A DNA stretch of 64,000 nucleotides from Pratylenchus scribneri (taxonomy: Eukaryota; Nematoda; Chromadorea; Rhabditida; Pratylenchidae), in NCBI GenBank assembly GCA_030063045.1, contig JAQSEB010000176.1, forward strand, positions 62,001 to 126,000, written 5' to 3'. Under the pieces are notes generated by a model. It did not search any database and had not been told where the DNA came from. It saw only the letters and a list, made by a program, of their open reading frames with translations. Positions 12,042-25,179 of this stretch are shown piece by piece. Each line of letters begins with the position of its first letter. Within the stretch, counting starts at the first letter, position 1. Made by a program: the position numbers and the translations under genes.

Positions 12042-15000
12042 AGAAAAAAGGGATTGGTGCATAGTGCATACAAAATATGACAATGAAATGAAAAAATGAC
12101 AATGAAATGTGCCCCCAAAATTTTCAATGGAATTTGATCTTTGCCTTTTGAAATTGTTTTCACATTCCATTGGGGGAAGGAATTTTATCAAATTAATGGA
12201 AATTAAATTATTTTATCATAATTACGGGAATAAATGATTTCCTTTTAAAAGTCATTTTTCCGACTCATTTTCGTAGAATGCGGAAAAATTTTTTGGGCAG
12301 GTCCAAATTGCATTATAAAAATGGCTGGGACTTCATTTTGGGTGTTCCCCATTTTATTATTTATTCCAATTTTTATTTATTTCATAATTTAAACACTTCT
12401 TTATGCCATTGACAATGAAAAAAAAGAATTTTTAAAAAATAATAATAAATTTATTCCATAATGCTAAAAATCCAAATAAATTGTCAATAAAATTTATAAA
12501 AAATTTAATAAAAATTTTGAAATTTATTTTATTTACATTCCACATTAAAATAAATGCCAAAAATCCCATTTTTAGTATTTTTTGAGGAATAAAAATATCC
12601 TCACCAGAACCTTATTAATTAATTATGCCTCAAAAAGTATATGTCATTAGCTTTTTATATTATATGTATATAATTATAAATAATAATACTTCGGAATAAG
12701 CCAATGAAATTCACATGAATAAAGTAAGCTTATAAATGAGAAAAAATTATTTGTTCTTTGGTCAAATTAGGATGGAATTTGTGCTGAATGGTATGATTAG
12801 GATGGCTAATGGGTTTTGGGTTTTAATCAAATGAATGATGTACTTTTGACTTTTGAAATTACCCTTTAAAAGTGACCCGATAATACTACTGTTGTATTTT
12901 TATTACCTTTATAAATCATTTTCCAATTTATTTACAATATTTTGCTCTTAAAAATATTTTAAATGCAACAATTTGATATTCCTTTCCTCCCGAAATTAAT
13001 TCAATAAAATAACAATGGGGAAAATTATTATAAATATTAAATCAATCATTTTGGGTCAAACATCTCTTCCTACTCCAAAAATGCATTATTTCTCATCGAA
13101 TAATAATGAACATTTCCTTATAATAATGACCCGATAATTTACAACATTTAGTAATTTTAATAATCATTTTCCACTTTGCCTTAAAATTTTTCCCTTAAAA
13201 TGTTTATATGCAACAAATTGCCTTTCACCCTAAATTAATCCAATAAAAGAAAATAATTGGGAATTTTTTTTAAATATTAATTCAATTATTTAGTGGGCCA
13301 AATATTTACACGGCCTTTCCCCAAAAATGCATTCTTTTCTGTGGAATAATAATGTTAGCCACAGCGATTTACGTCAGCAAAATTTTATGGCCCAATTTAT
13401 TGCGGTTTGCGGCGGCGGGTGGTTGACAACAATCTCAAATTTGCCTTTTTTGTTTCTCATTTTTCTTTATGTTTTTCGCACTTCCATCATCTTTTTTGAG
13501 GAACATCTGCGCCTCTCACATTCCTTTAAAATTTATGGCCAAGAAATATTTTATTTTGCATTTCTTCCATTCCCACTTTCATAAATTGGCTAATAAGTAT
13601 GAATTTTTTTATCTTTGAGTGTATCAAAAAAATTTCATTGAAGAATTTTTCTAAAATTTTTCTCTATCAAAAATTTGATTAAAATAATTTTTCTCAAAAT
13701 TTTAATCCATCAAAAAAATTCCATAATTTCATTTTTAAGGTCAACTAAACATTAAAAGTAAATTAATTTCAAATTGTAAAATATTCACTAAAAATGCTGA
13801 TCATTTTTCCATGAATTCATCATTTCCCGACTATTTCTGACTGTAAATATTCTAAATTTTAAATCACATTTTTTACAATTGACGAATTTTTCCATAATTT
13901 CTATCATTTATCCAAAAATTCCATATATCCCTTATTAAAATAAACACAAAACATTAATAAAAAATTTATTTCAAATTCTACATATATTTTGGGAACAAAT
14001 TTTTAAAAAATGTTAATTATTTTTCATTTTTTTTCTAGCATTTCCCGGCTTTTTCAGACAGTAAATATTCAAAATTTGAAATCAAAATTTTTATTTTATT
14101 GACGAAATTGTTGCATAAATCTAATATAAAATTTATTTATTTTTGAATTGGCAGTTGGCACCCCCCCCCCCCCCCCCCTCCTCTCAAAAATAACAACGGC
14201 ACTGCCAGCCGGCTATTTGCCTTGCAAATAAAATTTTGGTGCCGCTTTTTTTTCATTACCCCCGCAAAAGAAAATACACAAATTGGGTATATTTTTATTT
14301 TTATTTAATATTTTCACTGTGTACCATTTTCCCAGGAGACCATTTTAGAGAGTAAAATTAGGAAATTTTATTTCTCTATTATGGATTATGGCCATTCAAA
14401 TTCTACACAAAAATGGGCCTATTTTTAGCTTGCAAAAATTATAAATAAATTCTTTACAAATATTTTTGCAATTATTTTAAGGAATAATTTTTTCACAGAA
14501 TTAACAAAAATTTATTTTCCTTAATTACAATATAAAATTAATTAAAAATAATAAAAATATTTTCCTAAAATTGAAATATTTATAAGAAAGGAATGATAAA
14601 TTTTCGTATATTTTTTAAATTTTTTAAAATTTCTTTTACTAATTTTTAATAATATATTTTCCTTTTTACATTTTTTAATGCTATATTATTTAAATCAAAT
14701 TTATTATTTTCGCTGAAAATTCCGTGCAAAAACAAACTTTGCTCCCATATTTCTGAAACCGTTTTTTTTGGAAAAAAATTTTGAGTAAAAAACAACAAAA
14801 TATAATTTACGACTAAAATATTGAATAAATAGAGAATAATGTGTTTTGGAAATGTAAGCAAAATATCAAAAAAAGGGTGTGATATTTAATTTGGAAGGAA
14901 AAAAGGTTAAAAAAGAATTCCTTTTTGTATTTTGCTTTAAATTTAAGTCAAAATTTATTCAAAAATTTGTTCATTTTTTGATTAAATTCTTTTGTGCTCA

Positions 15001-18000
15001 AACCTCAAATTCACTTCTCCATTTTAATCAAAATTAATTATATTCAAACATAATTTTAAAATGTTAAATGTTTTCAAAAATTCCAATTCCATTATTCATA
15101 GAAATTTTTTTAGTATTATTTAATTTTTATTTAATTAACCACGTGACATTACCCTCCTTCTTTTAGTCATAATTTCTGTCTAAATTAATGCATAAATTAG
15201 AAATTACCGCAAAAATTAAAATTAGCGCGTGATGAAATTGCAATTTAAGAAAGTGCAAAATGAAAAAAAAATATTCTTCGAATATTTAGTGCGAAAAAAC
15301 GTTATTTTTTACCATTTCTTAAAAATAAAAATTTGAAAAAATTTCGTTTCAATTAAAAGAATTTTTCGAGCATCAATACATTTTATTCTAAACTTTACAC
15401 AAATTTGTAAAGATCAAAAAATAAACAAAGTATAATTCTATTAATTTCAGCCGAATTTTTAAAAAAAATTTCTAATAGAATAAAATTTTATCCAAAATTA
15501 TCCTGCTTTACAGTTAAAAACACATTTTAGGATTGAAATTCATGCAAAAAATGCAACAATAATAAATTTATTTTTAGAGCATACCACAAAATTCAATCCC
15601 CAAATGGGTGGCACAGAGAGAGGAAGGGCGTCAATTTGGTCTGTAGAGGCAATCCCCACACACCAAAATGGGATTTTTCCAAATTTAGGCTGACGCCAAT
15701 CCACCCTCCCCTCCCTCCTTCCAGCCATATCCCATTGTCACCCATTTTATAGGCATTCGCCGGCCCTTTTCCATTTTCATTGCAACCATTTTTCTTTGAA
15801 ATTGATAGCCACTAGGACCATTTCCAGCCTTTTGCCTCCTAGTGGCTTTCCAATTTCCATTTAAATAATAATATTGGAATTATTGGCAGAGGTAGGAGAC
15901 GGAAATTAGGCGGAAATGGGGAGAAATGGAGTGGCTGATGAATATTATTTGGACGCAAATCCGTCTGCGCACGCATTGTTTCCAATTTCCATCCATTCTC
16001 ATCAGGCTAATGGAATTAACACACTTTTTTTTCTTTTTTTTCCAATTAAATTTGAATTTAAGTTAAAAGTTTAAAAAATTTATATTGATTTTTTAATTTT
16101 ATTAAAAATTATTTAAATATTTTTAATTAGAATTTAAATTTATTTAATATATTTAAATTAAAAATTAAAAATATTTCTTTTTAAAAATCATTAAAAATTT
16201 ATTTTTATTTTATTTTTTAAATTATTTTAAAATGACATCAAAATTTTTAATTTGACTTATTTTTGCACATCAATTTTGTGCACCAATAAAATAGTATTGC
16301 GTGTGACCCCCTTCCCCAATTTCTTTTATTGGTCTTCCGCCGCTCCCCCAAAAACAACAAAAATAATTTTATTTTATTGCTTCTCCTTTTCCTACGCAAT
16401 ATGCGCGCAATTCCACCCCCAATTCCTTAATAAGCCAAGAACAAACCCTTTTTAAAACAGCTGCGCCCTTCTTTTCGCCACAGTCACCCACGCAAATTTT
16501 TTGGCTGCCTTGGCCAACATTATCTATTCTTTTCAATTTTTGCTATAAAATTAAAACAAAACTACAAAAAATATTTTTAATTTATTTAATTATTTTTAAA
16601 TTAAATTTTAGCTAATTTTTAAAAATTTTAAAATATTTTAATTAAAATTTAAACAAAATTCTATGATAAAAAATTAAATAAAAATAATTATTTTTTAATA
16701 TTTTTAATATTCCAAAACACCTGCTAAATTTTCTATTTTTATTAATTTTATTGAATAGATTTGGTTAGGTACTTACAATTTTAGACCATTTTTTTCCTCT
16801 ACTTTCGTAATTCATTTTTTCTTACTTCTTCAAAGATCTAGTAATTTAAAAAATGGAGCGCGTGTCTTTGAGACAAAGAAAATGCCACGAAAAATTTTTT
16901 TCGATTCACTTGGAATGAAACAAAAAGAAAATCAGCAACATTTAAAAAGATTTTTTGCATGTTTCAAAAAATGCTGACATTTTTGAAAAAAAGCCTTTGC
17001 CAAATAATGTTTATTTTACTTCCTAATTCCAATTCATTTTTGGCAAACAAATTCATTCATTGTGTTTTGGAAAATTTATTTAAAATATTATTTTTTATTC
17101 TTTAATCCTTGACGGTTTTTGTTTCTTATTTTTAATTTAATTTATTTAAATTAAATTTCTTTTTTTAATATTAATTTTAAATTTAATTTTAAATTTTAAT
17201 TAATAAAAATTTTTAAAAATTATATTTCATCATTCTATTATTTTTTATTAATTCAAAAATAATAAAAATAATCAAATGCCAAAAAACAAAAAAGAAAAGA
17301 AAATTTTTAAAGTAACCAAATATATTAGGGGAAGTTTCCACCGGCGGGTATTTTGAACCAAATTATGACGTCAAATTAGGGCCAAAAAATCAAATTCGAG
17401 CCAGCGTAAAACGCGTTAAAAACGTTGGACATTGACTCAAAATATATGTGGCATTTTCCTTATTCCCACCTTCTCCACTCCCCCAAATTTAATTGACATT
17501 TTAATAATAATGAAAAGAATAAAATTCTTTTAAATATTGAGAGAATTATTTTTTTTTAAATAATTAAATAAAATAATTGCCAAATTAAAAAGGACAATTT
17601 TCTTTTATTTATTAATTTTCCCAGTAATAACTTTTCATTTCAATTTTCTTATTTAATTGTATCGACAAAATTTGTCCTTAATCCAATTTTATCCAAAATT
17701 CCATGACGTGTTTTTATTTAATTTTAACTTTTAACCGAGTTTTAGAAAAAATTTAATTTAATTTTATTCTTGAAATTCCAGACATCCTCCAAAAATAAAT
17801 CATATCCGACCAAAAAGGCTATAAATTGAAATTTATTCCACATCATTCTTCTACTAAATAGACATCAAAATCAGGCTGCCCAAAATTTTGGTCCCAACTG
17901 AATTCATAATCACACCAAAAGGCCCATTCACAAATAAAAAGGCCAAAAAAGAAAATCCACATCATCAACGTCAAATATTTTGAACATCCACGTGTTCAAA

Positions 18001-18120
18001 AAAGGGGCGAAAATATAATTCGGACATCGGAAAAAGAAGCAAAGAAAGTCGAAAATATAATTGGAAATTCATCGGCGGAAAAGAAGCATAAAATAGACCA
18101 AAAGAAGGCAGTAAAGAAAA
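12042..18120. other. Long AT-rich stretch upstream of the nine-exon gene
   Basis: No supported gene. GC-elevated patches occur at about 13,310-13,590 (85-codon plus frame at 13,327, unsupported), 15,590-16,030 and 16,250-16,500. A run of 18 C is at 14,161-14,178. About 100 bp before 18,121 is purine-rich, as expected for a 5' UTR. The islands could be enhancers or missed exons. Confidence 0.5.
15807..15847. other. Perfect 11-bp hairpin in a GC island
   Basis: AGCCACTAGGA (15,807-15,817) is exactly complementary to TCCTAGTGGCT (15,837-15,847), with a 19-nt loop between. It could be a structured RNA, a small foldback repeat or chance. Confidence 0.5.
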
Positions 18121-21100
18121 ATGGCCACCGCAATCAACAACCATCATCATCCCCACGCTGCCCCCCAACATTATTCCCGCGGGAATTCCTCCTCCTCCAC
18201 CACCTCAAATGGAGCATCGGCCACCCACACATCATCGAATAATTCCGCCCAATCCCACCAATCATTGAATGCTCCAACGTCAGTCGCCCGCCGTGGCCTA
18301 TCCTCGCCTCCTTCCCTGTTGAACGCTCGAATTTTTGCCCGTCTCACCGCCGGTTACGCGCAAGAGCAAAAAATGGCCGAATTGAGGGCCGCTTATGCAT
18401 CACCGCCTACGGCATAGTGAGTCAAAATTTTAATTATGGGATGATAATTAATTTAATCAGAAATTCAATGAATTTAGCCAAAACTTTCATTATTGAATTT
18501 TTTAAGGCATTTTTAATTAAAGATGACCAAATAGGACTCCATTGTGAACCCTACCGTGGTTAAATCATAATCAGAGCCTAATAATTCTAATCAAATTTAA
18601 CCCTATTCCATTTAACATTTCATAAAAGCCAAATTTATACGGCTTTGAAATTACCAATTTTTGACTTGAAAATTTTGAACAAACTCAATAAAATCAAAAG
18701 CATATGGGCATATAAAAATAGGTTAAAATTTTTAGAAAATTTTGGCTTGGATCATACTAGTAAATTGGAATTTTCCGAAATCAGAACTAGTCGGATTTTG
18801 GGCCAATTATTTAAACTATTTTTTGAAATAATCCAAATTATCTCTTAAATTCGACATTTCCGGATAAATTGTTTACGATCCTTTGGACCCCAAATTATTC
18901 TATTTTTTGGCACTTATATAAATATTTTTCAAAAGTACAAAGTCCTTTCCTTTTTCCCATGGGTCGAAAAGTTTTAGTTTAATTCGTAATTTTTGATAAA
19001 ATTTAGGGACAAATTTCATACTTGACTAATTTCAAATTTAAAAAAATAAAATTCATAATTTCCATCTAAATTTAGCTCCTCCGCCGCCTCTGCAAATGCC
19101 ACGCCAAATGGCCGACGGAATGCGGGCCCATCGCGTGCATCATTGCCCTTTGTGGCCACCACCAACGCTGCCAACACTGCCATTTTACCCACATCAGCGA
19201 CGACCGCCGTTGACCTTTTCATGGAGAATGGTGGAGGCCAAAAAAGTGGTTAGTCCATTTTTTGAGGGCTTATTATGCTTTGATGGCATAAAAAAAAATT
19301 AAAAATAATGATGAATTTTTTTGTGGTTTTTTTTTGCTATTTTCCGGAATAGTGTGGATAATTATGAGGGAAATTTTAATAATTATTTCTTTGTTTATAT
19401 TATTCCTTAATATGTTTTAATAATGGTATAAAATTCTCTCTTCCGGTACAGCGGATATTATTATACGGGGAAATTAAAATTTTTTGTTTTTTATATTCCT
19501 CCTTTTTAATTGGAAAATGTGGGGGAGGGGGGGGGGAAGTTTCCTTCAAATATAATGCCATTTTTATTAAATTTTTTAAAGAAATTTTTTAGAAAATATG
19601 TAATTTTTTATTCAATTTATTGGCTAAATTTATAAATTGTATTATTTAAATTTTATCTGCGATTTTCTTCAATTTTTTCTTTTTTAAATTTAATTTAAGT
19701 GGAATTTTTTCGTACTTTTTAACGACAAATATTTCAGAATTTTTTAGCGTAAATATTTTTCAGAAAGAAATATTTTTATAAATTTTATATAAAAAATAAA
19801 TAATTCTGTATTTTATATTTCCCTTTTCCTCTTTAAATAATTAAAGGGCAATTTTAAAACGCCCATTTTTTAAATGTCAAACAACATTTTGTCATAAATT
19901 TTTTGAGCGTAAAAAAATCATTTTCAGAAAGAAATGTTGAAAAAATTAATTTAATAAATCATTTTTGTGTCTTGTTGGTTGGATTCATCAGAAAAATGGC
20001 TCAATTCTGTAATTAATAATTTTTAATTAAGCCTCAGACAACCCAAAACATAATTTTATTGGACCGAGAAGGATAGATTTCAGTAAACCAAAAAAAAACA
20101 TTTTCAAGAAAACTTTTTTTTTGAAAATTTAATTTATCCAATTGACATTTATTTCTGTATTTTTTAAGTTTAAGTCTAATAATTAAACAATCTTCAGTCA
20201 GAATTATTTATTAAATAATTAAATAAATCATTTTGTTTAGGGCAAATTGACTTGAAGAAATAATAATTGGGCAGGTGATACAAAAATTCTTTAATTTAAT
20301 TTTTGATGCTTTATCTTTATTATAACATAAATCTATAATTATTTCACCACATAAAAGTGCAAAAATTTGTTGGGCTCTCTATTTACCTTAAAAACACAAA
20401 ATTTATTGGGCCATCCATAACTCAAAAATGCGCAAATAAATTTCAACAATGTGCAAAAATGTTCGCTTTTCTTGAGTAGTAAAAAACAATAAATTTACAA
20501 ATAATTTAGAATAATTCATAATTTATTTTTTCAATATTTCGAATATAATTTAAATCCTAATTTTATGAGTTTTTTTTAAAATTTTTTTCTTGAAAAATTA
20601 TAGCCCAAATTTTTGTCGATTTTATACCAAAAATTTTCACAGAAAAATTTTCCATGACAAAAATAAACTGATGAAATTAATTTAATAAAATGTAAAACAT
20701 CCACCGAATCTCCGCCCATTTCCTGTGTTTGTGCCAAAAATGTTTCCCTTGAAAAATGCCAATAAAAAAGGGGGGGGGGGGGGCGGGGGTTCATTTTACA
20801 TTCCCAATCCCAACCATTCATATTCATTTGTTCCTCTAGCCTTAATTCAATTTTTTCTGACGGATTCCTCTAAAAATGAGCCTTTCATTTTGGCCACATG
20901 TTCCCCTTCAACCAATTCCTCAAATACATATATAAATAATTATTTTTTTGGTGTAAAATGGATAAACAATGCAATTTTCCATTATACCTCCAGCATTCAT
21001 CAATTTTGTCTTTTGGGTATAAAAAATCCGCACGGGTTTTCTCGAATTCCATTATTGCCAATTTTCCTCTTTTTCTATTCATTTTACAATTTTCGGCAAT

Positions 21101-24100
21101 TCATTCAATCCAATTAACCCTTTCATTTTGATTAATCATATGACATTTTTGTTGGGCTTTGTTTGAATTTGAATGGAATGAAAATGGCATTCAAAATGGA
21201 TTCAAATAAACCAAAACAAACATTCAAAATTGAATTATTATATTCCTAAATGCTCATTTCCCCCTCACTACATTTTTGTTTTTGGCCTTCCATTTTTGAG
21301 TTTATTAATCCAAATATTTCATTCCCCATTATTAATTTATTCATTCTCGTGCGTATAATTTTTTTGTTGTTTTCGTGACAAAAACTCAATCGCGGTCCAC
21401 TTTCCGGTCCATTCTCATATTTTTGAATCACATTTTTTCATTTCATTTATTATTCTTTCTTCACAAATTAATCAAAATTGTTTTCTTGTTAAATTGCTTT
21501 TATTCCAATTTCAATGTTTTAAATTAGTTTTTTTCGGAACTTACGGTATAAAAAAGTTTACAAAATTATTATAGAATATTTTTGAAAATGATAAAAATTT
21601 CAATGGGAATTATTTATTTTAAATTTAATTTCAAAAAATCAGCAATTAACTATCTACTTAATTTAAATTCAGAATGAGCATTTTTCTTTGAGTAAATTAT
21701 TTAGGAAAAGATTGAAGATGTATCTTCTTTATTCCTTTTTATTCAATATACCAATCTTTGGTAAATAAATTCAGATTTTCCATATATAGAGTAGGCCCTG
21801 AAAAACATGAAAAGAATTGCAATTCTGGCAATGAATCAAAAAATATTATATTTTTGGATCTGTTTGCCAAAATAATTTATTAGCAACAAAAAATTACACA
21901 ACATTCACACAAGCAGATGTTTTATAAACTTTTCTCTCAAAAATATTATTTTTCTCCTATTCTAATTTACATTTTTTGATTCAATTAGGATTTATTGTAT
22001 TGTAAATTTGTCAGTTTTTCGCACTGAATTTTGTAAATTTATCCTTTTTTTCTCACCTCATTTTCCCTCATTTTATTATTTTTTTATATTTCGACCCAAT
22101 TCCCAGGCACTTTGTAAATTTGATGAATTTTTACATTTGAATGCAATTTTATCATTTTTTTCACCCCATCCTTCAAAATTTTTATATTTTTTTTTTTAAA
22201 TTTCGACCCAATTCCCAGGCACTTTATAGCATTTAAATTCTAATCCCAAGCACTCAAAATTCGATGAATTTTAGTCCATCACCACCCAACGAAATTTAGC
22301 ACACAGAAAAATACAAAAAATTTTGATTACGTAAATTCAACAATTTTGAAAATGGCTTTCGCCTCCCTTGAGTCTACGAATTTCCATTTTGTATTTTTTA
22401 ACACCATTTTTCACTGTGAGAAAATTACCCAACCATTGCTGGCCAATTTGACGACAATTACTGAGAACTTTTCCACTTTTTGGTCTCGCCAATTTACGCG
22501 CTTGCCAGCCAAACATTTTCCCATAAATTCGAATATAAATTTCATTTTTGGACCGGACTTATGGTCCATCAATTTTTTAGTGCCAACAATTTTTCAATAA
22601 AGGAAAAATGCGCAAATTGGTACAAAAATTTTTTGGGGTTTTTCCCAGTAGTAAAATTTTTAGTCTTCTTCCATTAAAATGTCTAAACAATTTTTGTGCC
22701 TTCCAGGCTTATCCTCCACTTCGTCCAGTCGCCGGGGCAGTGCCGTCGCAAATTGTTTACCAACACCATCACTCATGGATTTGGCCGCATCCGCCGGATT
22801 GTTGTCGCTTTCTCCAAGCGGTAAAATTTTTATAATTAAAAATTAAATTTAAAAATAAAAATAAAATAATTAAAAATTTAATTAAAAATTAAATAATTAA
22901 AAATTAAATTTAAAAATAAAAATAAAATAATTAAAAATTTAATTAAAAATTAAATAATTAAAAATTAAATTTAAAAATAAAAATAAAATAATTAAAAATT
23001 TAATTAAAAATTAAATAATTAAAAATTAAATTTAAAAATAAAATAATTAAAAATTAATTAAATAAAAATATTTAAAATTTTGAATTAAAATAAAAAGTAT
23101 TTAAAAATTCAATTAAAATATAAAAATTGATCTTTATTAAAATTAAATAATTTTATTTTTTATTATTTTAGAAAATTAATTTAAAATAAAATAATAACAA
23201 AGAAAAATTTGGAAATAAAGATATAAAATAATTTTGAAAATTTATCAAAAAAAATTTGGAAAAATTTAAAATTATTTAAATAACGAAAAAATACTTTAAA
23301 AAGAAAATTTTAAAAAATAAAATTTTCAAAATAAATTCTTATTCAATTTTCCAAAATTTTTTCAGACCTCGTTTTCGAGTCCTCTGTGCTTGGTATCGCC
23401 TACTACGATTTCATTTTGTCCGTTTCGGAAGTGACCAGCAATGGAGGGAATAATGTTTTTGGTGGAGGTGGCACATCATTCTCCTCATCTTCATGCTCAT
23501 CCACAACAACAATCAAAGAGAATCCGGCAACAAAAATGGAAACATCGCCCGGAGGGAAACGCCGAGTTCGCCCAACGGGCAGTGAGCCAACACCAACAAT
23601 GTCTGCGAGAGGTAATCAGAGTGTTTTATTTATTTTATTAAATTTAATTATAATTATTGTTATGCATTGATTTTTCAAATCACATAGAATTTTTTTATTG
23701 GTTTTAATTTAAAAATTTCCCATATTATTTAGTAAATATTTTTAACGACCTAAAAATATTTTTAAAAAGGAATTTTTGGTAATAAATTTTAAAAAATGAA
23801 TTTTTTAATATTTTCCATTATAGTTAAATTTAATTAATAAAATTTTATAAATAATTTATCATTTAAATAAAAATTCAAATTAGAAAAATTTAATTTAATT
23901 TGAAATAAATTATTTTTTAAATATTAAAAAATTAACTAAAATTTTTAAAATTTTTCCCGATCAGAACCAGAAAAAGGCGGTCCAGCAGCCATGCTATTCA
24001 AATTGGACAAACAAAGGCCGGGCACCTCAATGGGAATCAACAATGAGCGTAAAGGATCCACACAGACAACACATTCCGCCACAACCGAAAACACAACATC

Positions 24101-25179
24101 AGTGCCAACAGTGAAAATTGCCTCCGATGCCGAAATTAATAATCAACAAAATTCGAACACATCTTCGACATTCTCAAATTGCAATTATCGCCTTTTCTTG
24201 GCCAAATTGGATTCGCACACAAATGTGGAATGGTTCGAGAGTGTGATTGTGCCAGGGGTTAGTATTTTTTTTTTAAATTTATTTTTTTTGTATTTAATTT
24301 AATTATTTTTAAATCTTTTTATAAATAATTTTTAAAATAAAAATTAATTAAATTATATATTTAAATATTTACAAATAATTTTTAGGAACTTTTGGAGCGC
24401 AATGCCATTCCGGTCAATGAATTATCATTGTTGACAATGGGCATTCTGATTTGGCGTTCCCGCCTCACAAATTCCCGTCTTCTATGTTTGGCCAATGGAC
24501 AACTGGGCGAAGATTCGACCACCGCTTTAGAGGTGAAAAAATTTATTTAATAATAAAAAAAATTTAATTAATAATTATAAAAAATTTTCTCCAAAAATTA
24601 GAATTTTTTTAAATTTTATTAAATTTTCAAAATTTTTTTTAGGCTTTGAAACGTGCTGCCAACAAATATAAATGCATGCATCATGTTTTGACAATTGGCC
24701 AAAGGCGTCAATCCGCTTCCAGCACGCATAGTTCATGCTCAACGTCCAGCTATCGGTGAGAAATTTTTAAAATATATTTTCAAAAAATGTTAAAATATTT
24801 TTGGTTAAATTTTTAACAATTTTCAAAATTTTTTTGAATAAATTTTTTATTAAATTTATTAATTAATTTTTTTGCAGTTCTTCCAGTTCTTGTGGCTCCT
24901 ATGGCCAATCGCAGGATTCTGGCATGAAATTACGCGTTTTGGTGAGTAATTTTTAATATTAAATAATTTTCTTAAATTCTATTTAAATAATTTAATAAAT
25001 TTTTTATTATTAAATAAATAATTAAATTAAATATTAAAATTAATTTTTTTTTATTTTCAAAGATGTGCCAATCTCGCAATGAATTGTCGGCCGTCCCTTC
25101 GCAAGCATTGAGGGATGCAAAATTTTTGATGGCCCCAACCACAAATCCACTCCTTTGCCTCTGCTTCCCATTGACTTGA
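18121..25179 (+). CDS. Nine-exon gene, 520-aa Ser/Thr/Asn-rich protein of unknown function
   Basis: Exons: 18,121-18,416; 19,076-19,248; 22,707-22,820; 23,366-23,611; 23,965-24,257; 24,386-24,532; 24,643-24,755; 24,878-24,941; 25,063-25,179 (TGA). All junctions are GT..AG and keep one frame (phases 2,1,1,1,0,0,2,0), giving 1,563 nt. Exons are clearly GC-richer than introns. The start ATG follows a purine-rich leader (AAAAATGG). The N-terminus (1-98) is low complexity (His, Ala, Ser, Asn). Serine runs recur in the middle. The best-ordered part is about residues 360-450, with aliphatic segments around 'NVEWFESVIVPG' and 'LSLLTMGILIW', then a Lys/Arg-rich stretch ('ALKRAANKYK'). No signal peptide or clear membrane span is evident. 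I do not recognise the family. Intron 2 is 3.46 kb, so an additional or alternative exon there (for example around 22,350-22,600) is possible. Confidence 0.8.
22836..23075. repeat. AT-only tandem repeat in intron 3
   Basis: A ~61-bp unit composed only of A and T ('taaaatttaattaaaaatta' type words) is repeated almost exactly about 3.5-4 times. It lies wholly in the intron of the nine-exon gene. The degree of identity indicates recent replication slippage or unequal exchange. Confidence 0.8.
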
